A stretch of DNA of 64,000 bases from Mycolicibacterium holsaticum DSM 44478 = JCM 12374 (GTDB lineage: Bacteria > Actinomycetota > Actinomycetes > Mycobacteriales > Mycobacteriaceae), in contig NZ_CP080998.1 of assembly GCF_019645835.1 (NCBI RefSeq), positions 3,286,001-3,350,000 of the forward strand, in the 5' to 3' direction. The position numbers and the translations under genes are program-made. Under the pieces are notes generated by a model that saw only the letters and a list, made by a program, of their open reading frames with translations, had not been told where the DNA came from and did no database searches. Below are positions 28,629 through 37,023 of the stretch, piece after piece (positions within the stretch are counted from its first letter, which is position 1; each line of letters opens with the position of its first letter).

Positions 28629-29042
28629 TCAGATCGCCACAACGGCGTCGCCCGAGAGGGTTTCGGTGCCGTCGGGCAGCGTGACCGACAGCGCGAGCGT
28701 GACGCGCCGTTCTCCGTCGACGATGTCGACGGAGACGATGCGTCCGCGTGCGGTCGGCTCGGCATGCACCGGCGTGATCGCACAGAACCGGACCCCGTAG
28801 GACCTGATGGCTTCTGGCGCTACCCAGCCGGTCAGCAAGCGCGCCAGATAGGCCATCGAGAGCATGCCGTGGGCGAAAACGTCCGACAGGCCCGCCGACT
28901 TCGCCACGTCGAGGTCGATGTGCATCGGGTTGTGGTCACCGGACGCGCCGGCGAACAATGCCAGCGTCGTCCGGGTGACCGGGTCCAAGCGCAACGGAGG
29001 CAGTTCGGCGTCGACCTCGGGAACGAACGTTTCGACCGTCAT
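28629..29042 (-). CDS. MaoC-family hydratase, hydratase-2 motif subunit
   Basis: A 137-aa single-hotdog protein. It contains the R-specific hydratase-2 motif around FAGASGDHNPMHIDLDVAKS, with the catalytic Asp and His, and FAHGMLSMAYLARLL. Such short MaoC proteins usually pair with an inactive FAS1-like hotdog partner to form one working enoyl-CoA hydratase. The partner is the overlapping gene upstream (ATGA, 4 bases). It would add water to a trans-2-enoyl-CoA to give a 3R-hydroxyacyl-CoA. Confidence 0.87.
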   Translation of the reverse strand: MTVETFVPEVDAELPPLRLDPVTRTTLALFAGASGDHNPMHIDLDVAKSAGLSDVFAHGMLSMAYLARLLTGWVAPEAIRSYGVRFCAITPVHAEPTARGRIVSVDIVDGERRVTLALSVTLPDGTETLSGDAVVAI

Positions 29043-29497
29043 TTCGCGACGTCCGGGTTCCGCACCACCAGCACGGACTTGAGATCGGCCACCGCGCTGC
29101 CGTCCTGGCGGACGACGGCGGTGTCCTTGACCACGAACTCCAGCGCACCGCCTCTTTTGCTGTAGACGTCGACGATCTTCGGCCTGGCTGTCAGGAGGTC
29201 CCCGGCGAAGGCCAGCGAATGATAGGTGAACCGCTGCTCGCCGTGCAGCACATAGCGCAGGTCGATGCCCAGCTTGCTGACCCAGTCGAAGGGGTCGGGC
29301 CGCTCGAGTTCGATGGCGAAGAGAAACGTCGGCGGTGCGGGAAGCGCGGGGTGCCCGGCGGCCTTGGCGGCGGTTTCGTCGGTGTAGATCGGGTTGGTCT
29401 CACCGATCGCCTTCGCAAAGAACTTCAGCCGCCCGGCGTCGAGGGCCAGCTCGGTGGGGGGCAGCTCAGTGCCGTTCACCTTTGGGTCAACGGCCAC
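29039..29497 (-). CDS. MaoC N-terminal (FAS1-like) dehydratase partner
   Basis: A 152-aa hotdog protein of the FAS1-like dehydratase/MaoC N-terminal family: LKFFAKAIGETNPIYTDETA, FLFAIELERPDPFDWVSKLG, LRYVLHGEQRFTYHSLAFAG. It lacks the full Asp/His hydratase-2 motif, as expected for the structural half of a heterodimer such as HadAB or ChsH1-ChsH2. Overlap with the catalytic-half gene supports an obligate complex. It starts two bases downstream of the thiolase stop. Confidence 0.87.
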   Translation of the reverse strand: MAVDPKVNGTELPPTELALDAGRLKFFAKAIGETNPIYTDETAAKAAGHPALPAPPTFLFAIELERPDPFDWVSKLGIDLRYVLHGEQRFTYHSLAFAGDLLTARPKIVDVYSKRGGALEFVVKDTAVVRQDGSAVADLKSVLVVRNPDVAK

Positions 29498-29499
29498 GC

Positions 29500-30687
29500 T
29501 CAGCTCACCTTCTCATACAGGCTCACGACGGCTGCACCACCCAGCCCGATGTTGTGTTGCAACGCAAGTCCGACTCCGTCGACCTGCCGTGCGCCTGCCG
29601 TTCCGCGCAACTGCCACACCAACTCCGCGCATTGCGCCAATCCAGTGGCACCCAGCGGATGCCCTTTGGACAGCAGACCTCCCGACGGGTTGGTGACCAC
29701 CCGCCCGCCGTAGGTGTTGTCGCCGTCGGCGATGAACTTCTCGGCGGTGCCCTCAGGGGTGAGGCCGAGGGCCTCATAGCTGAGCACTTCGTTGGTGGTG
29801 AAGCAGTCGTGCAGTTCGACGACTCCGATGTCCTCGGGTCCGATACCCGCCGCGTCGTACACCTGCTGCGCCGCGGCTTTGGTCATGTCATAGCCGACGA
29901 TCTTCATCATGGACCGCTCTGCGAAACTCGACGTCGAGTCGGTGCTCATCGCCTGCGCCCGCACCGCAACCGTGGCCGCGATGTCGTTCTTTCTGGCGTA
30001 GCTCTCGCTCACCAGAACCGCTGCGGCCGCGCCGCATGTGGGTGGGCAGCACTGCAGGCGGGTCAGCGGACCGTAAATCACCGGTGACGCGAGCACCTCA
30101 TCGACGGTGACCGGATCGCGGAACACGGCGTACGGATTGTGTGCCGCGTGTTTGCGCGCCTTGACCGCAACCCGGGCGAAAAGGTCGTCATCCGTGCCGT
30201 ATCGGTGACAGTACTCGCGACCGGCGCCGCCGAAATACTGTGCAGCGAAAGGCGCATCGCTTTCCTCTTGGATGTCACGGACCACCTCGGAGAAGCGGTC
30301 GAACGGTGTGGGGCGGTCAGTGTAGGACATCGCCAGCGCCCCGCGGCGCATCTGTTCGAAGCCCAGTGCCAGAACGACATCGACGACGCCGTGTTCGATG
30401 GCCTGACGTGCCAGGAACAAGGCCGAGGAACCGGTGGCGCAGTTGTTGTTGACATTGACGACCGGAATGCCGGTGGTGCCCAACCGGTACAGCGCGGTCT
30501 GTCCCGACGTCGAGTCACCGTAGACGTACCCGACGTAGGCTTGCTGCACTGCCTGATAGCCCACCCCCGCGTCGGTCAACGCCATCCGGGTGGCCTGTTC
30601 GCCCATCAAATCGTAGGTGTCGGTGTTGCGGGGTGTGCGAAACGGGATCATCCCGACACCGGCGACGAGAACGCGATTGCCCATCAT
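29500..30687 (-). CDS. SCPx-type thiolase / lipid-transfer thiolase
   Basis: A 395-aa thiolase of the sterol carrier protein X subgroup. Cys83 in VNNNCATGSSALF is the nucleophile, VELHDCFTTNEVLSYEALGL is the SCPx HDCF block, KGHPLGATG holds the catalytic His, and LALQHNIGLGGAAVVSLYEK is the SCPx-style ending in place of the CxG of ordinary thiolases. It would cleave 3-oxoacyl-CoAs, in this subgroup often 2-methyl-branched or sterol-derived. Some lipid-transfer homologues act as retro-aldolases instead. First gene of its operon, with an upstream inverted repeat (30760-30775). Confidence 0.9.
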   Translation of the reverse strand: MMGNRVLVAGVGMIPFRTPRNTDTYDLMGEQATRMALTDAGVGYQAVQQAYVGYVYGDSTSGQTALYRLGTTGIPVVNVNNNCATGSSALFLARQAIEHGVVDVVLALGFEQMRRGALAMSYTDRPTPFDRFSEVVRDIQEESDAPFAAQYFGGAGREYCHRYGTDDDLFARVAVKARKHAAHNPYAVFRDPVTVDEVLASPVIYGPLTRLQCCPPTCGAAAAVLVSESYARKNDIAATVAVRAQAMSTDSTSSFAERSMMKIVGYDMTKAAAQQVYDAAGIGPEDIGVVELHDCFTTNEVLSYEALGLTPEGTAEKFIADGDNTYGGRVVTNPSGGLLSKGHPLGATGLAQCAELVWQLRGTAGARQVDGVGLALQHNIGLGGAAVVSLYEKVS

Positions 30688-30732
30688 CTCTCCTGACCGT
30701 TGATCATCGCTGAAGCTAGCAGTGATTCACTT

Positions 30733-30787
30733 AGAGAGCAATATGCATCTACCGGACTGGAATACAGTGGTATTCAGATAGCTCTCT
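30733..30787. promoter_or_regulatory. nested inverted repeats upstream of the thiolase operon
   Basis: GAATACagtgGTATTC (30760-30775) is a perfect 6-base inverted repeat of TetR-operator size. It is enclosed by AGAGAGC (30733-30739) and GCTCTCT (30781-30787), also perfectly inverted. The block lies 46-100 bases upstream of the thiolase start. It is a candidate operator for the tandem TetR or PucR regulator. Confidence 0.45.
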
Positions 30788-30825
30788 CAGGAGATTGCTT
30801 GGGTATAGCTATGAGTTGTTCACTT

Positions 30826-30841
30826 CTGGCCGATTGGCCAG
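30826..30841 (-). terminator. hairpin downstream of pepR
   Basis: CTGGCC-gatt-GGCCAG is a perfect 6-base stem 20 bases beyond the pepR stop. No T-run follows. It may end the pnp-pepR message before the thiolase operon promoter. Confidence 0.4.
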
Positions 30842-30860
30842 GAAATCGCGTGTCGGCCGG

Positions 30861-32237
30861 TCAGCCGGCGATCGCCTGAAGAGCCTGCGGTAGGGATTCT
30901 TCAGAGCGTTGCGGGCCCACCACGGCCGCGCCGTAAGGCCGCGCCAGCAGCCTGCGCGCCACCGCGTTCACCTCGTCGATGGTCACGGCGTCGATTTTGG
31001 CGAGGGTCTGCTCGATGGTGCGGTGTTCGCCGAAGTTCAACTCGCTGCGCCCGATGCGGTTCATCCGCGAGCCCGAGTCTTCCAGCCCCAGCACCAGCCC
31101 GCCCCGCATCGAGCCCTTCGCGATCCGGCACTCCGTTTCGGTGATGCCGTCGCGCGCCACGTTCTGCAGCACCTCGGTAATCACCGCGACCACGTCGTCG
31201 AAGCGTTCCGGTAGGCACGCGGTATAGATGGACAGTGCGCCGCTGTCGGAGAACGTGTCGACGGTCGAGTACACCGAGTAGGCCAGCCCGCGGGTCTCTC
31301 GAATCTCTTGGAACAGCCGCGAACTCAGGCCGCCGCCCAGTGCGTTGTTGAGCACCGCCAACGCCCAGCGGTGCTCCCAGTGGCGTCCGGGCGTGCGCAC
31401 GCCCAGCGACAGATGGGTCTGCTCGGCGTCGCGGCTGACCAGGTGCAGGCTCGGGTGCCCGCCGACCCGGCCGGTGCCCTTGCGCGGCGGCACCGGGTTG
31501 CGGCCGCGGACCAGGCGAGGCCCGAAGTAGTGGCGCACCAACGCGACGACGTCGTCGTGCTCGACGTTTCCGGCCACCGCCACGACCATGCGCTGCGGTG
31601 TGTAACGGCGAAGGTGAAACGAGTGCAGTTGCGCGCGGGTCATTGCCGAAACCGAATCCACGCTGCCGATGACCGGCCTGCCGACCGGATGCGCGCCGAA
31701 CATCGCCGACAGGAACACGTCACCGAGGGTGTCCTCGGGGTCGTCGTCGCGCATCGCGATCTCCTCGAGCACCACGTCGCGTTCGACCTCGACATCGTCC
31801 TCGACGCAGCGGCCGCGCAGCACCACGTCGGCGACCAGGTCGACGGCCAACTCCAGGTCGGTATTGAGCACGTGCGCGTAGTAGCAGGTGTGCTCCCTGG
31901 CCGTGAACGCGTTCAGCTCACCGCCGACCGCGTCGACGGCCTGGGCGATGTCCACGGCTGTGCGCGTCGGCGTCGACTTGAACAGCAGGTGTTCCAGGAA
32001 ATGTGCGGCGCCGGCGACGGTGGGCCCCTCGTCTCGGGACCCGACGTCCACCCACACCCCGACCGATGCCGAAAGCACCGACGGGATGTACTCGGTCACT
32101 ACCCGCAGGCCGCCCGGCAGGAGTGTGCGGCGCACCATCGGGGGGTGGGCGGGCGACGATGTCGTGAGGTCCCGGGCCGATGACTCGGCGTCAGCTCCGG
32201 CGCGCCGCAACGCTCTAGCTGCTGCCGGCTGCGGCAT
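30861..32237 (-). CDS. pepR: M16-family zinc protease PepR
   Basis: A 458-aa M16 (insulinase/MPP-like) metallopeptidase, orthologous to Rv2782c. The inverted zinc motif HFLEH is at residues 79-83 ([15 protein letters not shown]), with the downstream zinc Glu in the [15 protein letters not shown] region. The C-terminal half-domain has [20 protein letters not shown], the R/Y substrate site. Function is probably peptide turnover or processing. ATG 32237 overlaps the end of pnp by 23 bases; a later internal start would also be possible because the first 35 residues are not conserved. Confidence 0.92.
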   Translation of the reverse strand: MPQPAAARALRRAGADAESSARDLTTSSPAHPPMVRRTLLPGGLRVVTEYIPSVLSASVGVWVDVGSRDEGPTVAGAAHFLEHLLFKSTPTRTAVDIAQAVDAVGGELNAFTAREHTCYYAHVLNTDLELAVDLVADVVLRGRCVEDDVEVERDVVLEEIAMRDDDPEDTLGDVFLSAMFGAHPVGRPVIGSVDSVSAMTRAQLHSFHLRRYTPQRMVVAVAGNVEHDDVVALVRHYFGPRLVRGRNPVPPRKGTGRVGGHPSLHLVSRDAEQTHLSLGVRTPGRHWEHRWALAVLNNALGGGLSSRLFQEIRETRGLAYSVYSTVDTFSDSGALSIYTACLPERFDDVVAVITEVLQNVARDGITETECRIAKGSMRGGLVLGLEDSGSRMNRIGRSELNFGEHRTIEQTLAKIDAVTIDEVNAVARRLLARPYGAAVVGPQRSEESLPQALQAIAG

Positions 32238-34500
32238 CTGCTGATGCAGGCTCCGAGTTGGCGTCGGCCGCCGGATCGTCTTCGTTGACGAGGATCAGCG
32301 AGATCTTGCCCCGGGAGTCGATGTCGGCGATCTCCACGCGCAGCTTGTCGCCCACCTTGACCACGTCTTCGACCTTCGCGATGCGCTTGCCCCTGCCGAG
32401 CTTGGAGATGTGCACCAGGCCGTCACGGCCGGGCAGCAGCGACACGAAAGCTCCAAAGTCAGTGGTCTTCACCACCGTGCCGAGGAACCGCTCACTGATC
32501 TTGGGCAACTGCGGGTTGGCGATCGCGTTGATCTTGTCGATCGCGGCCTGCGCGGACGGTCCGTCGGTGGCCCCGACGAACACGGTGCCGTCGTCCTCGA
32601 TCGAGATCTGCGCACCGGTTTCCTCGGTGATCTGGTTGATGACCTTGCCTTTGGGCCCGATCACCTCGCCGATCTTGTCCACCGGCACCTTGATCGTGGT
32701 GATCCGCGGCGCGTACGGGCTCATCTCATCGGGCCCGTCGATCGCCTCGTTCATCACCTCGAGGATCGTCAGCCTGGCGTCCTTGGCCTGCGCCAGCGCA
32801 CCGGCCAGCACCTGCGACGGGATGCCGTCGAGCTTGGTGTCGAGCTGCAGCGCGGTGACGAAGTCCTTGGTGCCCGCGACCTTGAAGTCCATGTCGCCGA
32901 ACGCGTCTTCGGCGCCGAGGATGTCGGTCAGCGCGACGAACCGGCGTTCGATCGTCGTGCCGGAGGATCCCTCGACCTCGATGTCGTCGGAGACCAGGCC
33001 CATCGCGATGCCCGCGACCGGCGCCTTCAGCGGCACACCGGCGTTGAGCAGTGACAGCGTCGATGCGCACACCGAGCCCATCGACGTCGAGCCGTTGGAG
33101 CTCAACGCTTCTGACACCTGGCGGATCGAGTACGGGAATTCCTCGATGCTGGGCAGCACCGGCATCAACGCCCGCTCGGCCAGCGCGCCGTGGCCGATCT
33201 CGCGGCGCTTGGGCGAGCCGACCCGACCGGTCTCACCGGTCGAATACGGCGGGAAGTTGTAGTGGTGCATGTAGCGTTTGCTGGTTTCGGGTCCCAGCGA
33301 GTCGATCTGCTGGGCCATCTTCATCATGTCCAGCGTGGTGATGCCGAGGATCTGCGTCTCACCGCGCTCGAACAGAGCGCTGCCGTGCGCGCGGGGCACC
33401 ACGGCCACCTCGGCGCTCAACGCCCGGATGTCGGTGATACCGCGGCCGTCGATACGGAAGTGGTCGGTCAGGATGCGTTGGCGCACCAGCTTCTTGGTCA
33501 GCGACCGGAACGCGGCGCCGATCTCCTTCTCGCGGCCCGCGTACTGCTCGGCCAGCCGTTCGAGCACCTCGGCCTTGATCTCGTCGGTGCGGTCGTTGCG
33601 CTCCTGCTTACCCGGGATGGTCAGCGCTTCGGACAGCGCGTCGTTGGCCACCGAGGCCACGGCGTAGTAGACGTCGTCGCCGTACTCGGGGAACACCGGG
33701 TACTCACCGACCGGCTTGGCGGCGCGCTCGGCGAGCTCCTGTTGGGCCCGCACCAGCGTCCTGATGAACGGTTTGGCGGCTTCGAGCCCTTCGGCGACAA
33801 CGGATTCCGTCGGCGCCTGCGCGCCACCTTCGACGAGCTCGATCACGTTGTCGGTGGCTTCGGCCTCGACCATCATGATCGCGACCTCGTCCTCTTGCCC
33901 GTCGCTACCGGGGACGACACGACCGGCGACGACCATGTCGAACACCGCACGCTCGAGCTGCTCGACGGTCGGGAACGCCACCCAGGTGCCGTCGATCAGC
34001 GCGACCCGCACGCCGCCGATGGGTCCGGAGAACGGCAGCCCGGCGAGTTGGGTGGAGATCGACGCGGCGTTGATCGCCACCACGTCGTAGAGCTGGTTGG
34101 GATCCAGCGACATCACGGTGACGACGACCTGGATTTCGTTGCGCAGGCCGTCGACGAACGACGGGCGCAGCGGGCGGTCGATCAGCCGGCAGGTCAGGAT
34201 CGCGTCGGTGGACGGGCGACCTTCCCGGCGGAAGAACGAGCCGGGGATGCGGCCGGCGGCATACATGCGCTCTTCGACGTCGACCGTCAGCGGGAAGAAG
34301 TCGAAGTGGTCCTTCGGGTTCTTGCTGGCGCTGGTCGCCGACAACAGCATGGTTTCGTCGTCGAGGTAGGCAACGGCGGAGCCGGCGGCCTGCTGGGCCA
34401 GCCGACCGGTTTCAAAGCGGATGGTGCGGGTGCCGAAGCTCCCGTTGTCGATCACGGCGGTTGATTCGTACACGCCGTCTTCGATTTCAACTACAGACAT
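32215..34500 (-). CDS. pnp: polynucleotide phosphorylase
   Basis: PNPase (761 aa; GpsI in M. tuberculosis) degrades RNA 3'-to-5' with phosphate and can make polynucleotide tails. Two RNase PH domains are visible: [30 protein letters not shown] in the first and [20 protein letters not shown] plus the catalytic-site run GSDD-like [12 protein letters not shown] in the second. KH ([16 protein letters not shown], near 600) and S1 ([20 protein letters not shown], near 680) RNA-binding domains follow. ATG 34500 gives the family N-terminus; the longer frame to 34551 is not conserved. It is downstream of rpsO, as in most bacteria, with a structured leader between. Confidence 0.97.
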   Translation of the reverse strand: MSVVEIEDGVYESTAVIDNGSFGTRTIRFETGRLAQQAAGSAVAYLDDETMLLSATSASKNPKDHFDFFPLTVDVEERMYAAGRIPGSFFRREGRPSTDAILTCRLIDRPLRPSFVDGLRNEIQVVVTVMSLDPNQLYDVVAINAASISTQLAGLPFSGPIGGVRVALIDGTWVAFPTVEQLERAVFDMVVAGRVVPGSDGQEDEVAIMMVEAEATDNVIELVEGGAQAPTESVVAEGLEAAKPFIRTLVRAQQELAERAAKPVGEYPVFPEYGDDVYYAVASVANDALSEALTIPGKQERNDRTDEIKAEVLERLAEQYAGREKEIGAAFRSLTKKLVRQRILTDHFRIDGRGITDIRALSAEVAVVPRAHGSALFERGETQILGITTLDMMKMAQQIDSLGPETSKRYMHHYNFPPYSTGETGRVGSPKRREIGHGALAERALMPVLPSIEEFPYSIRQVSEALSSNGSTSMGSVCASTLSLLNAGVPLKAPVAGIAMGLVSDDIEVEGSSGTTIERRFVALTDILGAEDAFGDMDFKVAGTKDFVTALQLDTKLDGIPSQVLAGALAQAKDARLTILEVMNEAIDGPDEMSPYAPRITTIKVPVDKIGEVIGPKGKVINQITEETGAQISIEDDGTVFVGATDGPSAQAAIDKINAIANPQLPKISERFLGTVVKTTDFGAFVSLLPGRDGLVHISKLGRGKRIAKVEDVVKVGDKLRVEIADIDSRGKISLILVNEDDPAADANSEPASADAAAGSS

Positions 34501-34597
34501 ATGCGTCCGTATGGCCTCTCTGGATTCTTTTTCACTGTTTCGCGTCGTCACAGCGTGTGAACCACCGGCCTGGATGCGGCTACGGCCATCGATCGAA

Positions 34598-34636
34598 GCT
34601 GCCGGTCTGCCCCCGCGGAAGGGGGAACCCGGCAGC
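34598..34636 (-). promoter_or_regulatory. compound stem-loop in the pnp leader
   Basis: GCTGCCGG (34598-34605) pairs perfectly with CCGGCAGC (34629-34636), and inside it CCCCC (34610-34614) pairs with GGGGG (34621-34625) around a 6-base loop. It lies about 100 bases upstream of the pnp ATG. In enterobacteria a leader hairpin upstream of pnp is cut by RNase III and mediates autocontrol; a similar role here is inference. Confidence 0.5.
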
Positions 34637-34648
34637 CACTACCGAAGA

Positions 34649-34664
34649 CCGCCCGATCAGGCGG
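34649..34664 (-). terminator. probable rpsO terminator
   Basis: CCGCC-cgatca-GGCGG (plus-strand reading) forms a 5-base GC stem. On the minus-strand transcript it is followed by TCTT, and it lies about 140 bases after the rpsO stop. It may end or attenuate rpsO transcription before pnp. Confidence 0.45.
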
Positions 34665-34802
34665 GTTCCCGATATGACGCGCAGGAGCGATTCTTGCGGA
34701 ACTGCGAAAATCGCACCCGGACGTTCGAGCCGGAATGGCTGGTGAACTCACCCATCGTACCCTGCAGCAGGTACCGGACGGACCCCCGCTAGGGTGCCGG
34801 CG

Positions 34803-35072
34803 TCAGCGACGCAGGCCGAGACGCTCGATCAGCGCGCGGTAGCGCGCCACGTCGACCTGGGCGACGTACTTGAGCAGCCGGCGCCTGCGCCCGACCAGCA
34901 GCAGCAGACCGCGCCGGGAGTGGTGGTCGTGCTTGTGCACCTTCAGGTGCTCGGTCAGGTCGATGATCCGCTTGGTCAGCAGCGCGACCTGGGCTTCCGG
35001 CGAGCCGGTGTCGGTGTCATGCAGGCCGTACTGGCCCAGAATTTCTTTCTTCTGTTCGGCGGTGAGCGCCAC
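34803..35072 (-). CDS. rpsO: 30S ribosomal protein S15
   Basis: S15 (89 aa) binds 16S rRNA early in small-subunit assembly. The sequence is full length and canonical: [60 protein letters not shown] with the rRNA-binding His/Asp/Ser residues, then [20 protein letters not shown]. It is preceded by a 184-base promoter region containing a GGTGGCCACC palindrome (35113-35124 with flanks) and followed by the structured rpsO-pnp spacer. Confidence 0.98.
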   Translation of the reverse strand: MALTAEQKKEILGQYGLHDTDTGSPEAQVALLTKRIIDLTEHLKVHKHDHHSRRGLLLLVGRRRRLLKYVAQVDVARYRALIERLGLRR

Positions 35073-35112
35073 GAAGTAACTCCATATCCATCGGTCCGCG
35101 ACAAATTTCTAA

Positions 35113-35124
35113 CGGGTGGCCACC
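35113..35124. promoter_or_regulatory. palindrome upstream of rpsO shared with dapB
   Basis: CGGGTGGCCACC lies 41 bases upstream of the rpsO ATG and repeats exactly the 12 bases at 5911-5922 upstream of dapB. Its core GGTGGCCACC is palindromic. Confidence 0.25.
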
Positions 35125-35256
35125 GCGAACTGCAGCACACGCCGGGTCGGCTGTGGAGTTTAGCAGCGGCGGTGGCGCGCGGCGAAATCCCGACGAGCCC
35201 GCGCGCAGGCACTCGGTTCACACGTGGGTTCGTGGTGAGAAGCGGGCCGCGCGGCG

Positions 35257-36237
35257 TCAGGGCGCCAGGATCGACCGTGCCCGTTCGGTGTCGGCGCCCA
35301 TCGCCTGCACCAGGTCGTCGACGCTGGCGAACTTCTCCTGTCCGCGGATGCGGTCGATGAAGTCCAGCGCGACGTGTTGGCCGTACAGGTCGGCGTTGGT
35401 GTCGAGGACGAACGCCTCCACGGTGCGGGTCCGGCCGGAAAACGTGGGGTTGGTCCCCACCGACACCGCGGCCTGGTAGCGCTCCCCCGGGATCACCGAA
35501 CCGGCGATCGGCCCGTGGCCCAGGACGGTGAACCACGCCGCGTACACACCGTCGGCGGGGATGGCCGAGTACATCGGCGGCGCGACATTGGCGGTCGGAA
35601 AGCCGAGCACCTTGCCGCGCCCGTCACCGCGGACGACCACGCCCTCGACGCGGTGCGGCCGGCCGAGCGCCTCGGCGGCGGCCACCACGTCACCGGCATC
35701 CACGCAGGACCGGATGTAGGTCGACGAGAACGTGACGGCCTCTTCCCGGTGGTGTTCGGTCACCTCCGACACCAGCGACATGCTCTCGACCGCGAAGCCG
35801 AACCGCTCGCCGGCCTTGTGCAGCAGCGCGACGTTGCCTGCGGCCTTCTTGCCGAACGTGAAGTTATCGCCGACCACGACCTCGACCACGTGCAGGCGCT
35901 CGACCAGCAGTTCGTGGATGTAGCGCTCCGGCGTCAGCTTCATGAAGTCGGCGGTGAACGGCATCACCAGGAACACGTCGACGCCGAGTTCCTCGACCAG
36001 TTCGGCGCGCCGGGTCAGGGTGGTCAGCTGCGCGGGATGGCTACCGGGAAACACGACCTCCATCGGGTGCGGATCGAAGGTCATCACCACGGTCGGCACG
36101 CCGCGGGTCCGGCCGGCCTTGACCGCCTGGCTGATCAACTCCTGGTGACCGCGATGGACACCGTCGAATACGCCGATGGTGATGACGCATCGGCCCCAGT
36201 CCGTGGGGATATCCTCCTGTCCGCGCCAGCGCTGCAC
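35257..36237 (-). CDS. ribF: bifunctional riboflavin kinase / FAD synthetase
   Basis: RibF (326 aa) makes FMN from riboflavin and then FAD. The N-terminal FMN adenylyltransferase domain has ITIGVFDGVHRGHQELISQA (HxGH nucleotidyltransferase motif) and SSTYIRSCVDAGDV; the C-terminal flavokinase domain has GFPTANVAPP, the PTAN motif, and the catalytic Glu in TRTVEAFVLDTN. The start is GTG 36237. It lies between rpsO and the divergent sirR, the same order as in M. tuberculosis. Confidence 0.97.
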   Translation of the reverse strand: MQRWRGQEDIPTDWGRCVITIGVFDGVHRGHQELISQAVKAGRTRGVPTVVMTFDPHPMEVVFPGSHPAQLTTLTRRAELVEELGVDVFLVMPFTADFMKLTPERYIHELLVERLHVVEVVVGDNFTFGKKAAGNVALLHKAGERFGFAVESMSLVSEVTEHHREEAVTFSSTYIRSCVDAGDVVAAAEALGRPHRVEGVVVRGDGRGKVLGFPTANVAPPMYSAIPADGVYAAWFTVLGHGPIAGSVIPGERYQAAVSVGTNPTFSGRTRTVEAFVLDTNADLYGQHVALDFIDRIRGQEKFASVDDLVQAMGADTERARSILAP

Positions 36238-36304
36238 AGTCGCAAGCCTACGGCGCGCCGCGCGGCCCGGCTGCGCGAGATCCCCAGATGAGGTGATGAT
36301 TGCC

Positions 36305-36310
36305 TAAACT
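36305..36310 (+). promoter_or_regulatory. candidate -10 of sirR, leaderless start
   Basis: TAAACT fits the mycobacterial TANNNT -10 element. It ends 8 bases before GTG 36319, and no Shine-Dalgarno sequence lies between, so sirR may be transcribed as a leaderless mRNA starting at or near the GTG. Confidence 0.45.
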
Positions 36311-36318
36311 TGCTAACC

Positions 36319-37023
36319 GTGAGTGTTGCCGGCGATGCGCGTGACCTGACGACGGTTGCCCAGGACTACCTGAAAGTCATCTGGACCGTCCAGGAATGGT
36401 CGCTGGAAAAGGTCAGCACCAAGCTGCTGGCCGAGCGGATCGGCGTGTCGGCGAGCACCGCCTCGGAGTCCATCCGCAAGCTCGCCGATCAGGGACTGGT
36501 CAACCACGAGAAGTACGGGGCGGTGACGTTGACCGACGCGGGCCGGGCGGCCGCGTTGGCGATGGTGCGCCGCCACCGGCTGATGGAGACGTTCCTGGTG
36601 CGTGAACTCGGCTACAGCTGGGACGAGGTGCACGACGAGGCCGAGGTGCTCGAGCACGCGGTGTCGGACCGGATGCTCGACCGCATCGACGCCAAACTGG
36701 GGTACCCCACCCGCGATCCGCACGGCGATCCGATCCCGGCCGCCGACGGCCGGGTGCCCACACCGCCGGCGCGCCAGCTGTCGGTCTGCGACGACGGGGA
36801 CACCGGCACCGTCGCCCGGATCTCCGACGCGGACCCGGAGATGCTGCGGTATTTCGACAGCGTCGGCATCAGCCTGGACTCGCGATTGCAGGTGCTGGCC
36901 CGCCGCGATTTCGCGGGCATGATCTCGGTGGCGGTGAAGTCCGCCGACGCCGACGAGCACGATCCGGGCACCACGGTGGATCTGGGCAGCCCTGCCGCAG
37001 AAGCGATCTGGGTGATCGGCTAA
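36319..37023 (+). CDS. sirR: DtxR/MntR-family metal-dependent repressor SirR
   Basis: A 234-aa metal-responsive repressor, orthologous to Rv2788. The winged helix-turn-helix is KLLAERIGVSASTASESIRK with LADQGLVNHEKYGAVTLTD; the metal-binding and dimerisation domain has RRHRLMETFLVRELGYSWDE, the EVHDEAEVLEHAVSDRM run of His and Glu ligands; an FeoA/SH3-like domain ends the protein (GTVARISDADPEMLRYF). It probably senses Mn2+ or Fe2+ and represses uptake genes. GTG 36319 is preferred over TTG 36310 because of the -10 position and alignment with Rv2788. Confidence 0.93.
   Translation: MSVAGDARDLTTVAQDYLKVIWTVQEWSLEKVSTKLLAERIGVSASTASESIRKLADQGLVNHEKYGAVTLTDAGRAAALAMVRRHRLMETFLVRELGYSWDEVHDEAEVLEHAVSDRMLDRIDAKLGYPTRDPHGDPIPAADGRVPTPPARQLSVCDDGDTGTVARISDADPEMLRYFDSVGISLDSRLQVLARRDFAGMISVAVKSADADEHDPGTTVDLGSPAAEAIWVIG

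Larger units (their letters stand above)
34501..34802. other. rpsO-pnp intergenic region with RNA structures
   Basis: This 302-base interval has no convincing gene. It contains a probable rpsO terminator hairpin (34649-34664) and a strong compound stem-loop (34598-34636) in the pnp leader. Only short unsupported open frames cross it. Confidence 0.6.

Noticed and set aside
33190..34464. 424-codon open frame on the plus strand
   Set aside because: Antisense to pnp and of biased composition; pnp is certain.
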